In this document: positions 47,059 through 59,339 of the stretch, piece after piece | Numbering within the stretch: the stretch's first letter is position 1 | Layout: each line of letters opens with the position of its first letter | Assembly: GCA_003508835.1 (NCBI GenBank) | Contig: PUFA01000547.1 | Span: 1 to 64,000 of the forward strand | Source of the DNA: Eonycteris spelaea | Lineage: Eukaryota; Chordata; Mammalia; Chiroptera; Pteropodidae | Length of the DNA: 64,000 nt | Direction of reading: 5' to 3' | The notes under the pieces: model-generated | Seen by the model: only the letters and a program-made list of their open reading frames with translations | What the model was told of the DNA's origin: nothing | Database searches by the model: none | Position numbers and translations under genes: made by a program

Positions 47059-47394
47059 CTCTATATACTGGGTTTGGCCATCAAAGCTCCCGGCTCTACC
47101 ACAGTAATACTGAGCCTCGTCCTGAGAATGGAGTTTGGAGATGGTGAAGTAGCGACCGCCCCACAGCTGGAGCCTGAGTTGCAAGTGGCGTTCCCGTCCC
47201 CTTTATCGTGCCGTCCATCACCGTCCGTCCATCACCGTTTCATCACACACTGAGGGGCCTTCCCTGCTGTCTGTTGATACCAGTGAATGTAGAAGGTGCT
47301 GTGCTCACTGCTCAGAGTGCAGGTGAGTTTGGCCGAGGCTTCCCGGGAGGCAGATGCAGATGGGGCTGGCTCAGAACAACCATAGCACAGAAGC
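47059..47394 (-). pseudogene. IGLV4-69-like pseudogene, copy C
   Basis: The V exon starts at 47,394 with the common FR1 one-base loss. A small duplication of a CCATCACCGT-like string lies in the CDR2 region. YYC is present and a heptamer CACAGTG follows at 47,052-47,058, but there is no nonamer at 23 bases. Octamer at 47,665-47,672. Nearly identical to copy D. Confidence 0.85.
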
Positions 47395-47674
47395 CTGGAC
47401 ACAGATACAGACATGAGGCTGAATGCGTCAGATTCGGAACAAATGTCTATCAGGACTGTGCTGAGAGGGGAATATCAGCCAGGGGAACCCCTGAATGCCT
47501 TGAGATACTCTGATTGTGGTGAAATCCAGGCGTAGGAGAAAGGAACCCAGTGCCTGGTGGGGAGGGGTTCCAGGCTCTCTACCCTGAGGCAGCCCAGCTG
47601 GGAATAGCCTCTCCAAGATCCTGTCCTATCCTCTCTGCTTGCAGCTGCAGAGGGAGGAGCCTGAATGCAAATCT

Positions 47675-49660
47675 CTTCTCTTCTGATCCCCAGTGTGTCT
47701 GTCTCTGCTCTTGTCTGAGCTCTGAGCCTGAGGGCCTCATGCTGGTAACTTCCTGAGGTCAGAAGGAGGGCAGGTGCCGACTTCAGAGTGGAGAGTTCTT
47801 CTGTGCAACACAAGTGTCTTCAAAGGGGCCTCAGTCACGCCCTTTGCACTGAGCACAGCCCTGGGGAATTGGACCACTTAGGGTCCTCAAATCAAGACCC
47901 ACAGTGCCCCCTGGTGCCCACAGACTGAATGTCATCCTACCTATGTAGCTAATTTAGCAGAATGACGACTACTTTGGAGTCCTTCATGCATGCTAACTCT
48001 TGGCGGTTCTTCCAAACACCCCTCACTCGTATCATAATAACCCAATATCAACCCTGTGCTGAAGGCACGGCCTCTGCTTCAGTCTAATGAGGAGGGAGCC
48101 ACCCCTGTGAGGTTAATGAATTTGTCAAAATGTCCTACACAGTGATGATGAGTCAAGTTTCTAAGCGCGGAGAGTGAACGCAGAGTCTGACCTTTCAATC
48201 CCCTCCCTGCCTTGCCTTTCACCTTCCCCCGTATCGTCATCCTCCCCTTTCCCACATTCTTGAGCCTCTCTTGTCACAACCCTCCTGGAAATAGAGCATC
48301 CGAATAGAGCTCAGTTTTCCTGCTATGGGAATCTGTGTTTATGGGATGTGGACTGTGTGGACAGAGCTGGGAAACTCAGTCTGCTCCCTCCATGACAGAC
48401 AACTCTGGACCATGTTCTATGAAACACAGAGAGTCAGGTGACTGGTCAGGCTCCCTGTGTCCGGCTCGGATCCTGACAGTGAGACCAGGATTCCTTTCCT
48501 TTTCTTTTTCTTTTTTCATTTGTATTGTCTCTGAATAAAATTTTTTAAGTGCATGTGTATTGGTTGTTTATGATTTTTTTTTATTTTTTCTAGTTAGATT
48601 TTTTTTCTGTCACGACGTATTTGACCCCTTTTACTCCATCTATCACCGCTTTCCCACCTTCACCCCTACCCTATAGGGACCGCTGGTTCATGGTCCATGT
48701 CTGAGTCTCTGTTACTTTATCCTGTTCATTTCTTGCTTTTAGCTTTATCAGGGTTCCTTCTCTTACATGACCAAGGTCATCAAGTTGGAGAACTTGTCAG
48801 TATCAGAATTCGCACATTTTAATTTCATGACCCCTAATTGGCAAGAAAGCATGTTTCACCTGATATCCCGGCCAGATGTATCGATTTTCACACCTAGTCC
48901 TGCTCAGGATGAGAGGAAAGAAATTCACTTACGAAAGCAGATGACGCTGACATAGACTTGGTCTGTGAAGCGCTGTGCTGATCCCTGTGCAGAGACAGAA
49001 CGACCCCAGGCCCCCCTCAGAGTCGGGTCTGAAGAGATGATTCCAGAGAGGACGAGGGCTGCGGGCTTCAGACGCGCCCACTGCTGTCCCCAGCTGCGTG
49101 GTGACGCGCGGCCTCTTCCCAGCTTCACATCCCTGAAGCTTCCTCTCCCCACACGTCACACCTCAGGGTCTCCCCGTGGGATCCACAGGCCCTCCTGCTG
49201 GCCGCCTCTCACACCCATGCTCCGGGCCATGACATCGTGGGAGATTACCTCTCAGTGCCATCCAGGGAGAGTGGACCTTCATACATGTGACCCGTGCTTG
49301 TGAATTAGGCACATATATTCCTTTGTGGCCAACAGCAGTGTGTCATCCGACGTGCTGAGAAGAGAGAGCAGTGATTCCTCGGGTTGGTCCAGAGAGGGAC
49401 AAAGAGCAGTTCACATCAGAGTGCAGCCCGGTCAATAAAATATTTCTTAGGATCCTGCTTTTCTCTAGAGGTATGCACAGGGTCTGACTTTCTGACTTGT
49501 TGTGAGATTCATGGAAATGATCTTCCCACTGAAAAACATACTGGAAGCAATATTTATCCTAGCAATTCACATTGCACTGTTGTCATTCGTTATACTGACG
49601 AATGATAAAACGTGTTTGATAGCTCAGAATCATCTTTAAAATTGTAGTTGTATTCAATAT
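47675..49660. other. Distal part of unit C, no gene recognised
   Basis: Collinear with 7.32-9.27 kb, with the 400-base segment retained. Confidence 0.6.
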
Positions 49661-50274
49661 CAGCTTCCGTTGCCTGAGGCAGAGTTTCGTTGAGTTTCTT
49701 GGATATATTTTTTTTATGGTCTCAGCAAATTAGGCAAATTAATGCCTATCATTCCTTCCAATGCTTTGTCTATTTACCAACTCCTTCCCTTCTTGTTTCC
49801 CTCAGAGATCCAAATCACACACACGTAGGCTGTGTGAAGTTCTCCTCCATAACTGAAACCGAATCAGATTTTCGGTCTTTTTTCTTTCTAGGTTTCATTT
49901 CGAGTAGTTTCATTCACCATGTCATCAATTTCACTCATTTCTTTCGAAGCATCTACTATGACATCAGTCTCATTCAGCGTTTTTTAAAATCTCAGACCAT
50001 GTATTTCATCTTCATGAAATTGAGTATATATTTTTAGAATGTCTTTAATTACTGCCTAAGGTGTTCAATCATACTTCTACCCACACACAAAAAAATGAGA
50101 TGTAATTATAAGGATTGTTAACATATCCTTCATTGGTATAGCTTCTACAGAGCTCCTGAGGCTGGGAGAGGGGGCAGCCTGGAATCTGAGGTCTGGGGAC
50201 CTGGGCCCGACCAGCTCATAGCATCGTCTACCATCCCTCTGGGTTTCCAGGAGTGTGTGACACAGAGGGAAGGC

Positions 50275-50803
50275 AGTTTTTGTCTCACTTCCCCATCTGT
50301 CTGTGTCACTGTGAGCTTTATCACTATCATCCCAAGCAGCACAGTAATAGTCAGCCTCGTCTTCAACTTGGACTCCACTGATGGTTAGGGTGTCTGTGTC
50401 CCCTGAGTGAGAGGCAGAGAACCGGTCCGGGATTCTTGAGGGCCGCTCTTTATTTTTACCGGAGACGACCATTACAGGAGCCTGACCAGGCTTCTGCTGT
50501 ACCCAGGTGGAAATATTTTTTTACAAGCTCTCCCTGGCAGGTGATCTTGACTGTCTGTCCAATGGCTACAGACACTGCTGGTGGCTGAGACACGGTAGAG
50601 GAGACCGCAGAACCTGTAAGAGAGGAGAGGAGAGGTGAGGGTGAGGGTGAGCGTCTGATTCCCAAAAGGAGTACACCTTGCAGCATTCCCTGTGCTGAGC
50701 TGAACATTGGGACCAGACTGCTCCCTGGTTTCCTGGAGGCCAAGTCCTGGGCAGAAGCACCTGTGCAGAGAGTGAGCAGGGGAAGCAGAAGGGTCCAGGC
50801 CAT
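50275..50803 (-). pseudogene. IGLV3-19-like pseudogene with a single CDR1 frameshift (unit D)
   Basis: L1 50,761-50,803 is intact. V exon 50,314-50,613 opens [18 protein letters not shown], then shifts frame in CDR1 (about two bases lost relative to the gene at 3.9 kb). The rest is clean in the next frame: [19 protein letters not shown] and [17 protein letters not shown]. Heptamer 50,307-50,313, 23-base spacer, and nonamer ACAAAAACT (50,275-50,283) are usable. Octamer at 50,891-50,898. It should still be able to rearrange but would give an out-of-frame product unless the frameshift is an assembly error. Confidence 0.87.
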
Positions 50804-51251
50804 GGTGGAGACACCCCAGCATCTGCCTCTGTGCCCTTAGCTGAGATGCGGCATCCAGGCTGCCCTTATACTCTGTAGGAAGGGGTCCTCATGCAAATCC
50901 ACTTCCTCCTCCTTGTGGCCTTATCGGGTGTCTCTTGATGAGCAGAAAGGGCTCTGTTCTTAGGAGTCTGTGAAGTGGGCTCTCATCACAAGGCCTGTGC
51001 CAGGTTCCCAGAGCTCTCTGAGGTGCTGAGTGAGACAGTGCTGACCCCTGATTCAGTACCTGCACACACACCTCAGGCCTCCCTGAGCCTTTTCCCTGGG
51101 CGTGTGGAGACCCCTCGATCCTCCTCTCTCATGAAAAGCCCATCCATGAAGCTGAGGGGAGTGCTTCTAGGGGCAGTGGTCACGCTGGTGGACAGGGGGC
51201 AGATTCCATGATTAGACCCAGTGAAATTGGTCATGGACCTCGTAAAAAATC

Positions 51252-51293
51252 TGTGTGTGTGTGTGTGTGTGTGTCTGTGTGTGTCTGTGTGTC
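51252..51293. repeat. TG/TCTG microsatellite (unit D)
   Basis: TG tract at the same place as in units C and E. Confidence 0.92.
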
Positions 51294-52400
51294 TTAGAAT
51301 AAAGGCCACAAAAGAACTTTGGATCTAGAGTAAGGCAAAAATTCTTGAGGACACCACATGCATGATTTCTAAAAGGAAAAGATTAATACTTTGGACCACA
51401 ACAAAGTGAATATTTGGCTTTGCGAAACAGGCTAAAAAGGATAAAAAACAGCTAACAGAAAGAACCAAATAGCACATAAACAACTAGTGTTAAGGAATAA
51501 AAGGAATTCTCAAAACGAAACAGTCAAAAGACAACAAAATACAATGCATTTAGAACATGGAAAATAAATAAGCACAGAGGTTTTGTGGAAGAGATAGTAG
51601 AGTGATGGCAACAAGGACCTGGGAACCTATTCATCATTAGCGATTAGCAACATGCAAATGAGAAGCACAGTGCAGAGTCACCACACGCCTCTCAGAAAGG
51701 CTGAAGTAAAAACAGTGACAACAGCAGCAGGCAACGATGTGGAAAAGCGAGATCGCTCATGCCCAGACGGTGGAAAACGTGGAATGGTAGAGACACTCCG
51801 GAAAGTGTGGCAGCTTGAAAAAATGACAAAACTAAATCTGTGGTTTCCTACCATATGACCCCGCAATAACGTGTTGGGTACTTATCAGAAAATTATACAC
51901 ATATGTTAGCAGAAGAACTCCCCAAATGTTCATAGCGCCCTGTGCCTCATGTCCCAAAGTGAAAGAACCCACATGCCCCTCCACGGTGGATGGTCAAACA
52001 GACTGTGGTCCACCCGGACTGTGGAATACCACTCCGCAAGGAGAAGGGGGGACATCTTCATGCAACAACCATTTTGAGGAATCTACAAGGGATTATGCTG
52101 CGTGAGAAAGGTCCATCCAGAAGGCTAAATATGATACACTGTACATCTTTCTTTCTATAGATGTTTACTGCGAGGACAAAATTGTAAAAGGGAGAGTCAT
52201 TTGATGTTGCCAGGGGTGAGGGGCAGAAAGGGTGTTGTTGGAGGGAGGAGGTGGGGTTGTTACAAGAGGACACACGGGGGACCCTTGTGGTGATGGAAGT
52301 GGTTGGTGTTTAACATTCCTTGTTGGATACGTAAAAGTACATGGGATGAAATCACTTAGATGAAAACACACACAAATAACTAAAAAGAGAAAGAGATGAA
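51294..52400 (+). mobile_element. Old L1 3' fragment (unit D)
   Basis: Paralogue of 4,880-5,965. Confidence 0.73.
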
Positions 52401-53083
52401 AAATGAACATCGATCATGAGATACAGAAACACAGAGGAGTGAAGTAGGAGGTAAACAATGGAAATAAACAGAGGCAGGAGCTGGGGGCAGAGGGAGCCTG
52501 AGGAGAAAGCACCCCTCCTCAGCACGCTCTCACTCCAGCCCAGCCTCCCTGTCACGCTCTCGGCCACATCAGCGCCAAGTCCCTCCATGTGCAGGTCCTG
52601 GACCTGTTTCAGCTGCTCCCTGGGTTAATCTGTCAACAGCTCATCGGCCCAGGAGATACCACACATGAGAGAAAGACACAACATGACATTCCTTCTCGAA
52701 CTTTGTGAAGGCCACTGGCCAGACTAGTACTACTTCATCTTTTTTTGTTTTCAACAGCAAAATTGAACATTGATATCCCAGAAATCCTTGACACATAATC
52801 ACCTGGTAATCTCTGAAAACCAAGCCACAGGTATAGAATAGGCAACGAAGGGACACTTGTTCACACCGTTCACTTGTCACTGTCACATGACAAGAGCTGA
52901 CCATGGCCTCCTATCGAGCCCCTGACTTTGTTATCACCAGGACCTCTCCCTTGCGCTGTCTCAGGGAGGAGCTACGATGATGAGATTAGCAGAGGGAAGA
53001 ATCATAGGTTTCTGTCCTGGGGGAGGGGAGGAAAGAGACTCTCACCCCGAGTCCCTAGGTCACTTCCCGCTTGTATCACTGTG

Positions 53084-53407
53084 CTCTATATACTGGGTTT
53101 GGCCATCAAAGCTCCCGGCTCTACCACAGTAATACTGAGCCTCGTCCTGAGAATGGAGTTTGGAGATGGTGAAGTAGCGACCGCCCCACAGCTGGAGCCT
53201 GAGTTGCAAGTGGCGATCCCGTCCCCTTTATCGTGCCGTCCATCCGTTAACCTTCATCACACACCGAGGGGCCTTCCCTGCTGTCTGTTGATACCATGAA
53301 TGTAGAAGGTGCTGTGCTCACTGCTCAGAGTGCAGGTGAGTTTGGCCGAGGCTTCCTGGGAGGCAGATGCAGATGGGGCTGGCTCAGAACAACCATAGCA
53401 CAGAAGC
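53084..53407 (-). pseudogene. IGLV4-69-like pseudogene, copy D
   Basis: The V exon starts at 53,407 with the shared FR1 one-base loss. Heptamer CACAGTG at 53,077-53,083, no nonamer. Octamer at 53,680-53,687. Nearly identical to copy C. Confidence 0.85.
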
Positions 53408-53689
53408 CTGGACACAGATACAGACATGAGGCTGAATGCGTCAGATTCGGAACAAATGTCTATCAGGACTGTGCTGAGAGGGGAATATCAGCCAGGGGAA
53501 CCCCTGAATGCCTTGAGATACTCTGATTGTGGTGAAATCCAGGCGTAGGAGAAAGGGAACCCAGTGCCTGGTGGGGAGGGGTTCCCAGGCTCTCTACCCT
53601 GAGGCAGCCCAGCTGGGAATAGCCTCTCCAAGCTCCTGTCCTATCCTCTCTGCTTGCAGCTGCAGAGGGAGGAGCCTGAATGCAAATCT

Positions 53690-55261
53690 CTTCTCTTCTG
53701 ATCCCCAGTGTGTCTGTCTCTGCTCTTGTCTGAGCTCTGAGCCTGAGGGCCTCATGCTGGTAACTTCCTGAGGTCAGAAGGAGGGCAGGTGCCGACTTCA
53801 GAGTGGAGAGTTCATTCTGCTCAACACAAGTGTCTTCAAAGGGGCCTCAGTCACACCCTTTGCACTGAGCACAGCCCTGGGGAATTGGACCACTTTAGGG
53901 TCCTCAAATCAAGACCCACAGTGCCCCCTGGTGCCCACAGACTGAATGTCATCCTACCTATGTAGCTAATTTAGCAGAATGACGACTACTTTGGAGTCCT
54001 TCATGCATGCTAACTCTTGGCGGTTCTTCCAAACACCCCTCACTCATATCATAATAACCCAATATCAACCCTGTGCTGAAGGCACGGCCTCTGCTTCAGT
54101 CTAATGAGGAGGGAGCCATCCCTGTGAAGTTAATGAATTTGTCAAAATGTCCTACACAGTGATGATGAGTCAAGTTTCTAAGCGCGGAGAGTGAACGCAG
54201 AGTCCGACCTTTCAATCCCTCCCTGCCTTGCCTTTCACCTTCCCCCGTATCGTCATCCTCCCTTTCCCACATTCTTGAGCCTCTCTTGTCACAACCCTCC
54301 TGGAAAATAGAGCATCCGAATAGAGCTCAGTTTTCCTGCTATGGGAATCTGTGTTTATGGGATGTGGACTGTGTGGACAGAGCTGGGAAACTCAGTCTGC
54401 TCCCTCCATGACAGACAACTCTGGACCATGTGTCTATGAAACACGGAGAGTCAGGTGACTGGTCAGGCTCCCTGTGTCCGGCTCGGATCCTGACAGTGAG
54501 ACCAGGATTCCTTTTCTTTTCTTTTTCTTTTTTCATTTGTATTGTCTCTGAATAAAATTTTTAAGTGCATGTGTATTGGTTGTTTATAGATTATTTATTT
54601 ATTTGTTTCTAGTTAGATTTTTTTCTGTCACGACGTATTTGACCCCTTTTACTCCATCTATCACCGCTTTCCCACCTTCACCCCTACCTATAGGGACCGC
54701 TGGTTCATGGTCCATGTCTGTGAGTCTCTGTTACTTTATCCTCTTCATTTCTTGCTTTTAGCTTTATCAGGGTTCCTTCTCTTACATGACCAAGGCCATC
54801 AAGTTGGAGAACTTGTCAGTATCAGAATTCGCACATTTAATTTCATGACCCCTAATTGGCAAGAAAGCATGTTTCACCTCATATCCCGGCCAGATGTTGA
54901 CCCGTGCTTGTGAATTAGGCACACATATCCCTTTGTGGCCAACAGCAGTGTGTCATCCGACGTGCTGAGCAAGAGAGAGCAGTGATTCCTCGGGTTAGTC
55001 CAGAGAGGGACAAAGAGGGGTTCACATCAGAGCGCAGCCCGGTCAATAAAATATTTCTTAGGATCCTGCTTTTCTCTAGAGGTATGCACAGTTCTGACTT
55101 TCTGACTTGTCGTGAGATTCATGGAAATGATCTTCCCACTGAAAAACATACTGGAAGCAATATTTATCCAAGCAATTCACATTGCACTGTTGTCATTCGT
55201 TATACTGACGAAGCATAAAACGTGTTTGATAGCTCAGAATCATCTTTAAAATTGTAGTTGT
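53690..55261. other. Distal part of unit D, no gene recognised
   Basis: Collinear with unit B in its right part: the antisense L1-like piece at 54.60-54.89 and the same 400-base deletion junction near 54,897. Confidence 0.6.
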
Positions 55262-55891
55262 ATTCAATATCAGCTTCCGTTGCCTGAGGCAGAGTTTCGT
55301 TGAGTTTCTTGGATATATTTTTTTTATGGTCTCAGCAAATTAGGCAATTAATGCCTATCATTTCTTCCAATACTTTGTCTATTTACCAACTCCTTCCCCT
55401 TCTTCTTTCCCTCAGAGATCCAAATCACACACACGTAGGCTGTGTGAAGTTCTCCTCCATTAACTGAAACCGAATCAGATTTTCGTCTTTTTTCTTTCTG
55501 GTTTCATTTCAATAGTTTCATTCACCATGTCATCAATTTCACTCATTTCTTTCAAAGCATCTACTACGACATCAGTCTCATTCAGCGTTTTTTAAAATCT
55601 CAGACCATGTATTTCATCTTCATGAAATGACTATATATTTTTAGAATGTTTATATTTTTAGAAGTTTAATTACTGTTCCTAAGGTGTTCAATCATATTTC
55701 TACCCACAAAAAAATGAGATATAATTATAAGGATTGTTAATATCTCCTTCATTGGTATAGCTTCTACAGAGCTCCTGAGGGCTGGGAAGAGGGCAGCCTG
55801 AAATCTGAGGTTGGGGACCTGGGCCCGACCTGCTCATAGCATCGTCTACCATCCTCTGGTTTGTAGGAGTGTGTGACACAGAAGGGAAGGC

Positions 55892-56396
55892 AGTTTCTGT
55901 CTCACTTCCCCATCTGCCTGTGTCACTGTGAGCGTTACCACTACCATCATAAACAGCACAGTAATAGTCAGCCTCGTCTTCAACTTGGACCCACTGATGG
56001 TTAGGGTGTCTGTGTCCCCTGAGTGAGAGGCAGAGAACCGGTCCGGGATTCTGAGGGCCGCTCATTTTACCATAGACGACCAACAGGGCCTGACCAGGCT
56101 TCTGGTACCCATGGATAATATTTTTTTCAAGCTCTCCCTGGCAGGTGATCTGCTGTCTGTCCGATGGCTACAGACACTGCTGGTGGCTGAGACAGGTAGA
56201 GACCGCAGAACCTGTAAGAGAGGAAAGAGAGGTGAGGTGAGGGTGAGCGTCTGATTCCCAAGGCTCACACCCTGCAGCATTCCCTGTGCTGAGCTGAACA
56301 TCAGGGCCAGACTGCTCCCTGGTTTCTCTGGAGGCCAAGTCCTGGGCAGAAGCACCTGTGCAGAGTGAGCAGGGGAAGCAGAAGGGTCCAGGCCAT
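55892..56396 (-). pseudogene. IGLV3-19-like pseudogene with many small deletions (unit E)
   Basis: L1 56,356-56,396 is two bases short and out of frame. V exon 55,931-56,211 carries several 1-3-base losses through FR1, CDR1, FR2 and CDR2, but ends in a clean [17 protein letters not shown]. Heptamer 55,924-55,930, 23-base spacer, and nonamer ACAGAAACT (55,892-55,900, one or two mismatches). Octamer at 56,483-56,490 intact. Not functional as read. Confidence 0.87.
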
Positions 56397-56843
56397 GGTG
56401 GAGACACCCCTGCATCTGCCTCTGTGCCCTTAGCTGAGATGCGGCATCCAGGCTGCCCTTATACTCTGTAGAAGGGGTCCTCATGCAAATCCACTTCCTC
56501 CTCCTTGTGGCCTTATTGAGTGTCTCCTTGCTGAGCAGAAACGGCTCTGTTCTTAGGAGTCTATGAAGTGGGCTCTCATCACAAGGCCTGTGCCAGGTTC
56601 CCAGAGCTCTCTGAGGTGCTGAGTGAGACAGTGCTGACCCCTGATTCAGTACCTGCACACACACCTCAGGCCTCCCTGAGCCTTTTCCCTGGGCGTGTGG
56701 AGACCCCTCGATCCTCCTCTCTCATGAAAAGCCCGTCCATGAAGCTGAGGGGAGTGCTTCTAGGGGCAGTGGTCACGCTGGTGGACAGGGGGCAGATTCC
56801 ATGATTAGACCCAGTGAAATTGGTCATGGACCTCGTGAAAAAA

Positions 56844-56844
<1 letters not shown>

Positions 56845-56879
<35 letters not shown>

Positions 56880-56903
56880 TGTGTGTCTGTGTGTCTGTGT
56901 GTC
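56845..56903. repeat. TG/TCTG microsatellite (unit E), longest copy
   Basis: Longest of the three unit-internal TG tracts. Confidence 0.93.
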
Positions 56904-58000
56904 TTAGAATAAAGGCCATAGAAGAACTTTGGGATCTAGAGCAAGGCAACAATTCTTGAGGACACCAAATGCATGATTTCTAAAAGGAAAAGATTAATAC
57001 TTTGGACCCACAAAGTGAATATTTGGCTTTGCGAAACAGGCTAAAAAGGATAAAAAACAGCTAACAGAAAGAACCAAATAGCACATAAACAACTAGTGTT
57101 AAGGGAATAAAAGGAATTCTCAAAACGAAACAGTCAAAAGACAACAAAATACAATGCATTTAGAACATGGAAAATAAATAAGCACAGAGGTTTTGTGGAA
57201 GAGATAGTAGAGTGATGGCAACAAGGACCTGGGAACCTATTCATCATTAGCGATTAGCAAAATGCAAATGAGAAGCACAGTGCAGAGTCACCACACGCCT
57301 CTCAGAAAGGCTGAAGTAAAACAGTGAAACAGCAGCACCGGCAACGATGTGGAAAAGCGAGATCGCTCATGCCCAGCCGGTGGAAACGCGAAATGATACA
57401 GACACTCTGGAAATTCTGGCAGCTTTTAAAAATAACAAAACTAAATCTGTGTTTATCTACCACATGACCAACAATAACGTGTTGGGTACTTATTTCAGAA
57501 AACTACACACTTATGTTAGCAGAAGAACTCCCCAAATGTTCATAGCGCCCTTGTGCCTCATGTCCCAAAGTGAGAAGAACCCACATGCCCCTCCACGGTG
57601 GATGGTCAAACAGACTGTGGTCCACCCGGACCGTGGAATACCACTCCGCAAGGAGAAGGGGGGAAGTCTTCATGCAGCAACCATTTTGAGGAATCCACAA
57701 GGGATTATGCTGCGTGAGAAAGGTCCATCCAGAAGGCTAAATATGATACAACTGTACATCTTTCTTTCTATAGATGTTTACTGCAAGGACAAAATTGTAA
57801 AAGGGAGAGTCATTTGATGTTGCCAGGGGTGAGGGGCAGAAAGGGTGTTGTTGGAGGGAGGAGGTGGGTGTTGTTACAAGAGGACACACGGGGGACCCTA
57901 GTAGTGATGGGAGTGGTTTGTGTTTAACTTTCCTTGTTGGATACGTAAAAGTAGACATGGGATGAAATCACTTAGATGTAAACACACACACAATAACTAA
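56904..58000 (+). mobile_element. Old L1 3' fragment (unit E)
   Basis: Paralogue of 4,880-5,965. Confidence 0.73.
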
Positions 58001-58736
58001 AAAGAGAAAGAGATGAAAAATGAACATCGATCATGAGATACAGAAACACAGAGGAGTGAAGTAGGAGGTAAATAATGGAAATAAACAGAGGCAGGAGCTG
58101 GGGGCAGAGGGAGCCTGAGGAGAAAGCACCCCTCCTCAGCACGCTCTCACTCGGCCCAGCCTCCCTGTCACGCTCTCGGTCACATCAGCGCCAAGTCCCT
58201 CCATGTGCAGGTCCTGGACCTGTTTCAGCTGCTCCCTGGGTTAATCTGTCAACAGCTCATCGGCCCAGGAGATACCACACATGAGAGAAAGACACAAAAT
58301 GACAATCCTTCTTGAAACTTTGTGAAGGCCATTGGCCAGACTAGTACTTCTTTATCTTTTTTTTTTGTTTTCTACAGCAAAATTGAACATACTTGATATC
58401 CCAGAAGTCCTTGACACATAAATTTTATGATCTGGTCTCAGAATCACCTGGTAATCTCTGAAAACCAAGCCGCAGGTATAGAATAGACAACGAAAGGGAC
58501 ACTTGTTCACACTGTTCACTTGTCACTGTCACAGGACAAGAGCTGACCATGGCCTCCTATTGAGACCCTGACTTTGTTGTCAGCAGGACTCTCTTCCTTA
58601 TGGTGTCTCAGGGAGGAGCTAGGATGATGAGATTAGCAGAGGGAAGAATCATAGGTCTCAGCGTCCTGGGGAGGAAAAGAGAGACCCTCACTCTGAATCC
58701 CTGAATCACTTCCCCTTTGTATCACTGCTATCTATC

Positions 58737-59230
58737 TACTGAGTTTGGCCCTCAAAGCTCTGGGCTCTACACAGTAACACTCAGCTTTGTCCTTAGAATG
58801 GAGTTTGGAGATGCTTAAGTAGCAGTCGGCCCCACAGCTGGAGAACGAGACGCGATTGGAGATCCCGTCCTCCTTGCTGTGGCTTCCAGCACTGTTAACC
58901 TTCATCACATACTGAGGGGCCTTCCCTGCCGTCTGCTGATACCAATGAATGTAGAAGGTGCTGTGCTCACTGCTCAGAGTGCAGGTGAGCTTGGCCGAGG
59001 CTCCCAGGAGGCAGATGCAGATGGGGCTGGCTCAGAACAACCATAGCACAGAAGCCTGGACACAGATACAGAAATGAGGCTGAATGCACCAGAGTTGGAA
59101 CAAATGTCCCTCAGGACTGTGTTTAGAGGAGAATAGCAGGCAGGGTGACCCCTGAGTGCCTGGGACTCTGTGACCTGTGGAGAAAATCAGGGACAGGAGA
59201 AAGAAGGGGACCCAGTACTTGATGGGGAGG
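58737..59230 (-). pseudogene. IGLV4-69-like pseudogene, copy E
   Basis: The V exon starts at 59,055. FR1 has the common one-base loss plus one further G lost. FR3 is the most complete of the five copies (GISNRVSFSSCGADCYLSIS ... KAECYC). A leader-like exon near 59,185-59,230 reads YWVPFFLLSLIFSTG with a GT donor, close to a normal IGLV4 leader, but lacks the initiating ATG. The octamer has one mismatch (59,331-59,338). No usable RSS. Confidence 0.85.
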
Positions 59231-59339
59231 GGTTTCCAGGCTCTCTGCCCTGAGGCCGCCCAGCTCAATCTGGCGTCTCAAAGCTCCTGTCTTATCCTCT
59301 ATGCTTGCAGCTCCAGAGAGAGGATCCTGAATGGAAATC

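Larger units (their letters stand above)
44080..50120 (-). repeat. Tandem unit C
   Basis: Second unit. It is 6.04 kb from V end to the next V end and retains the 400-base segment at 48,885-49,290. TG tract at 45,205-45,236. Confidence 0.85.
50120..55720 (-). repeat. Tandem unit D
   Basis: Third unit, 5.62 kb from V end to V end. Its left half resembles unit C; its right half, from somewhere between 53.5 and 54.56 kb, resembles unit B, including loss of the 400-base segment. Confidence 0.8.
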
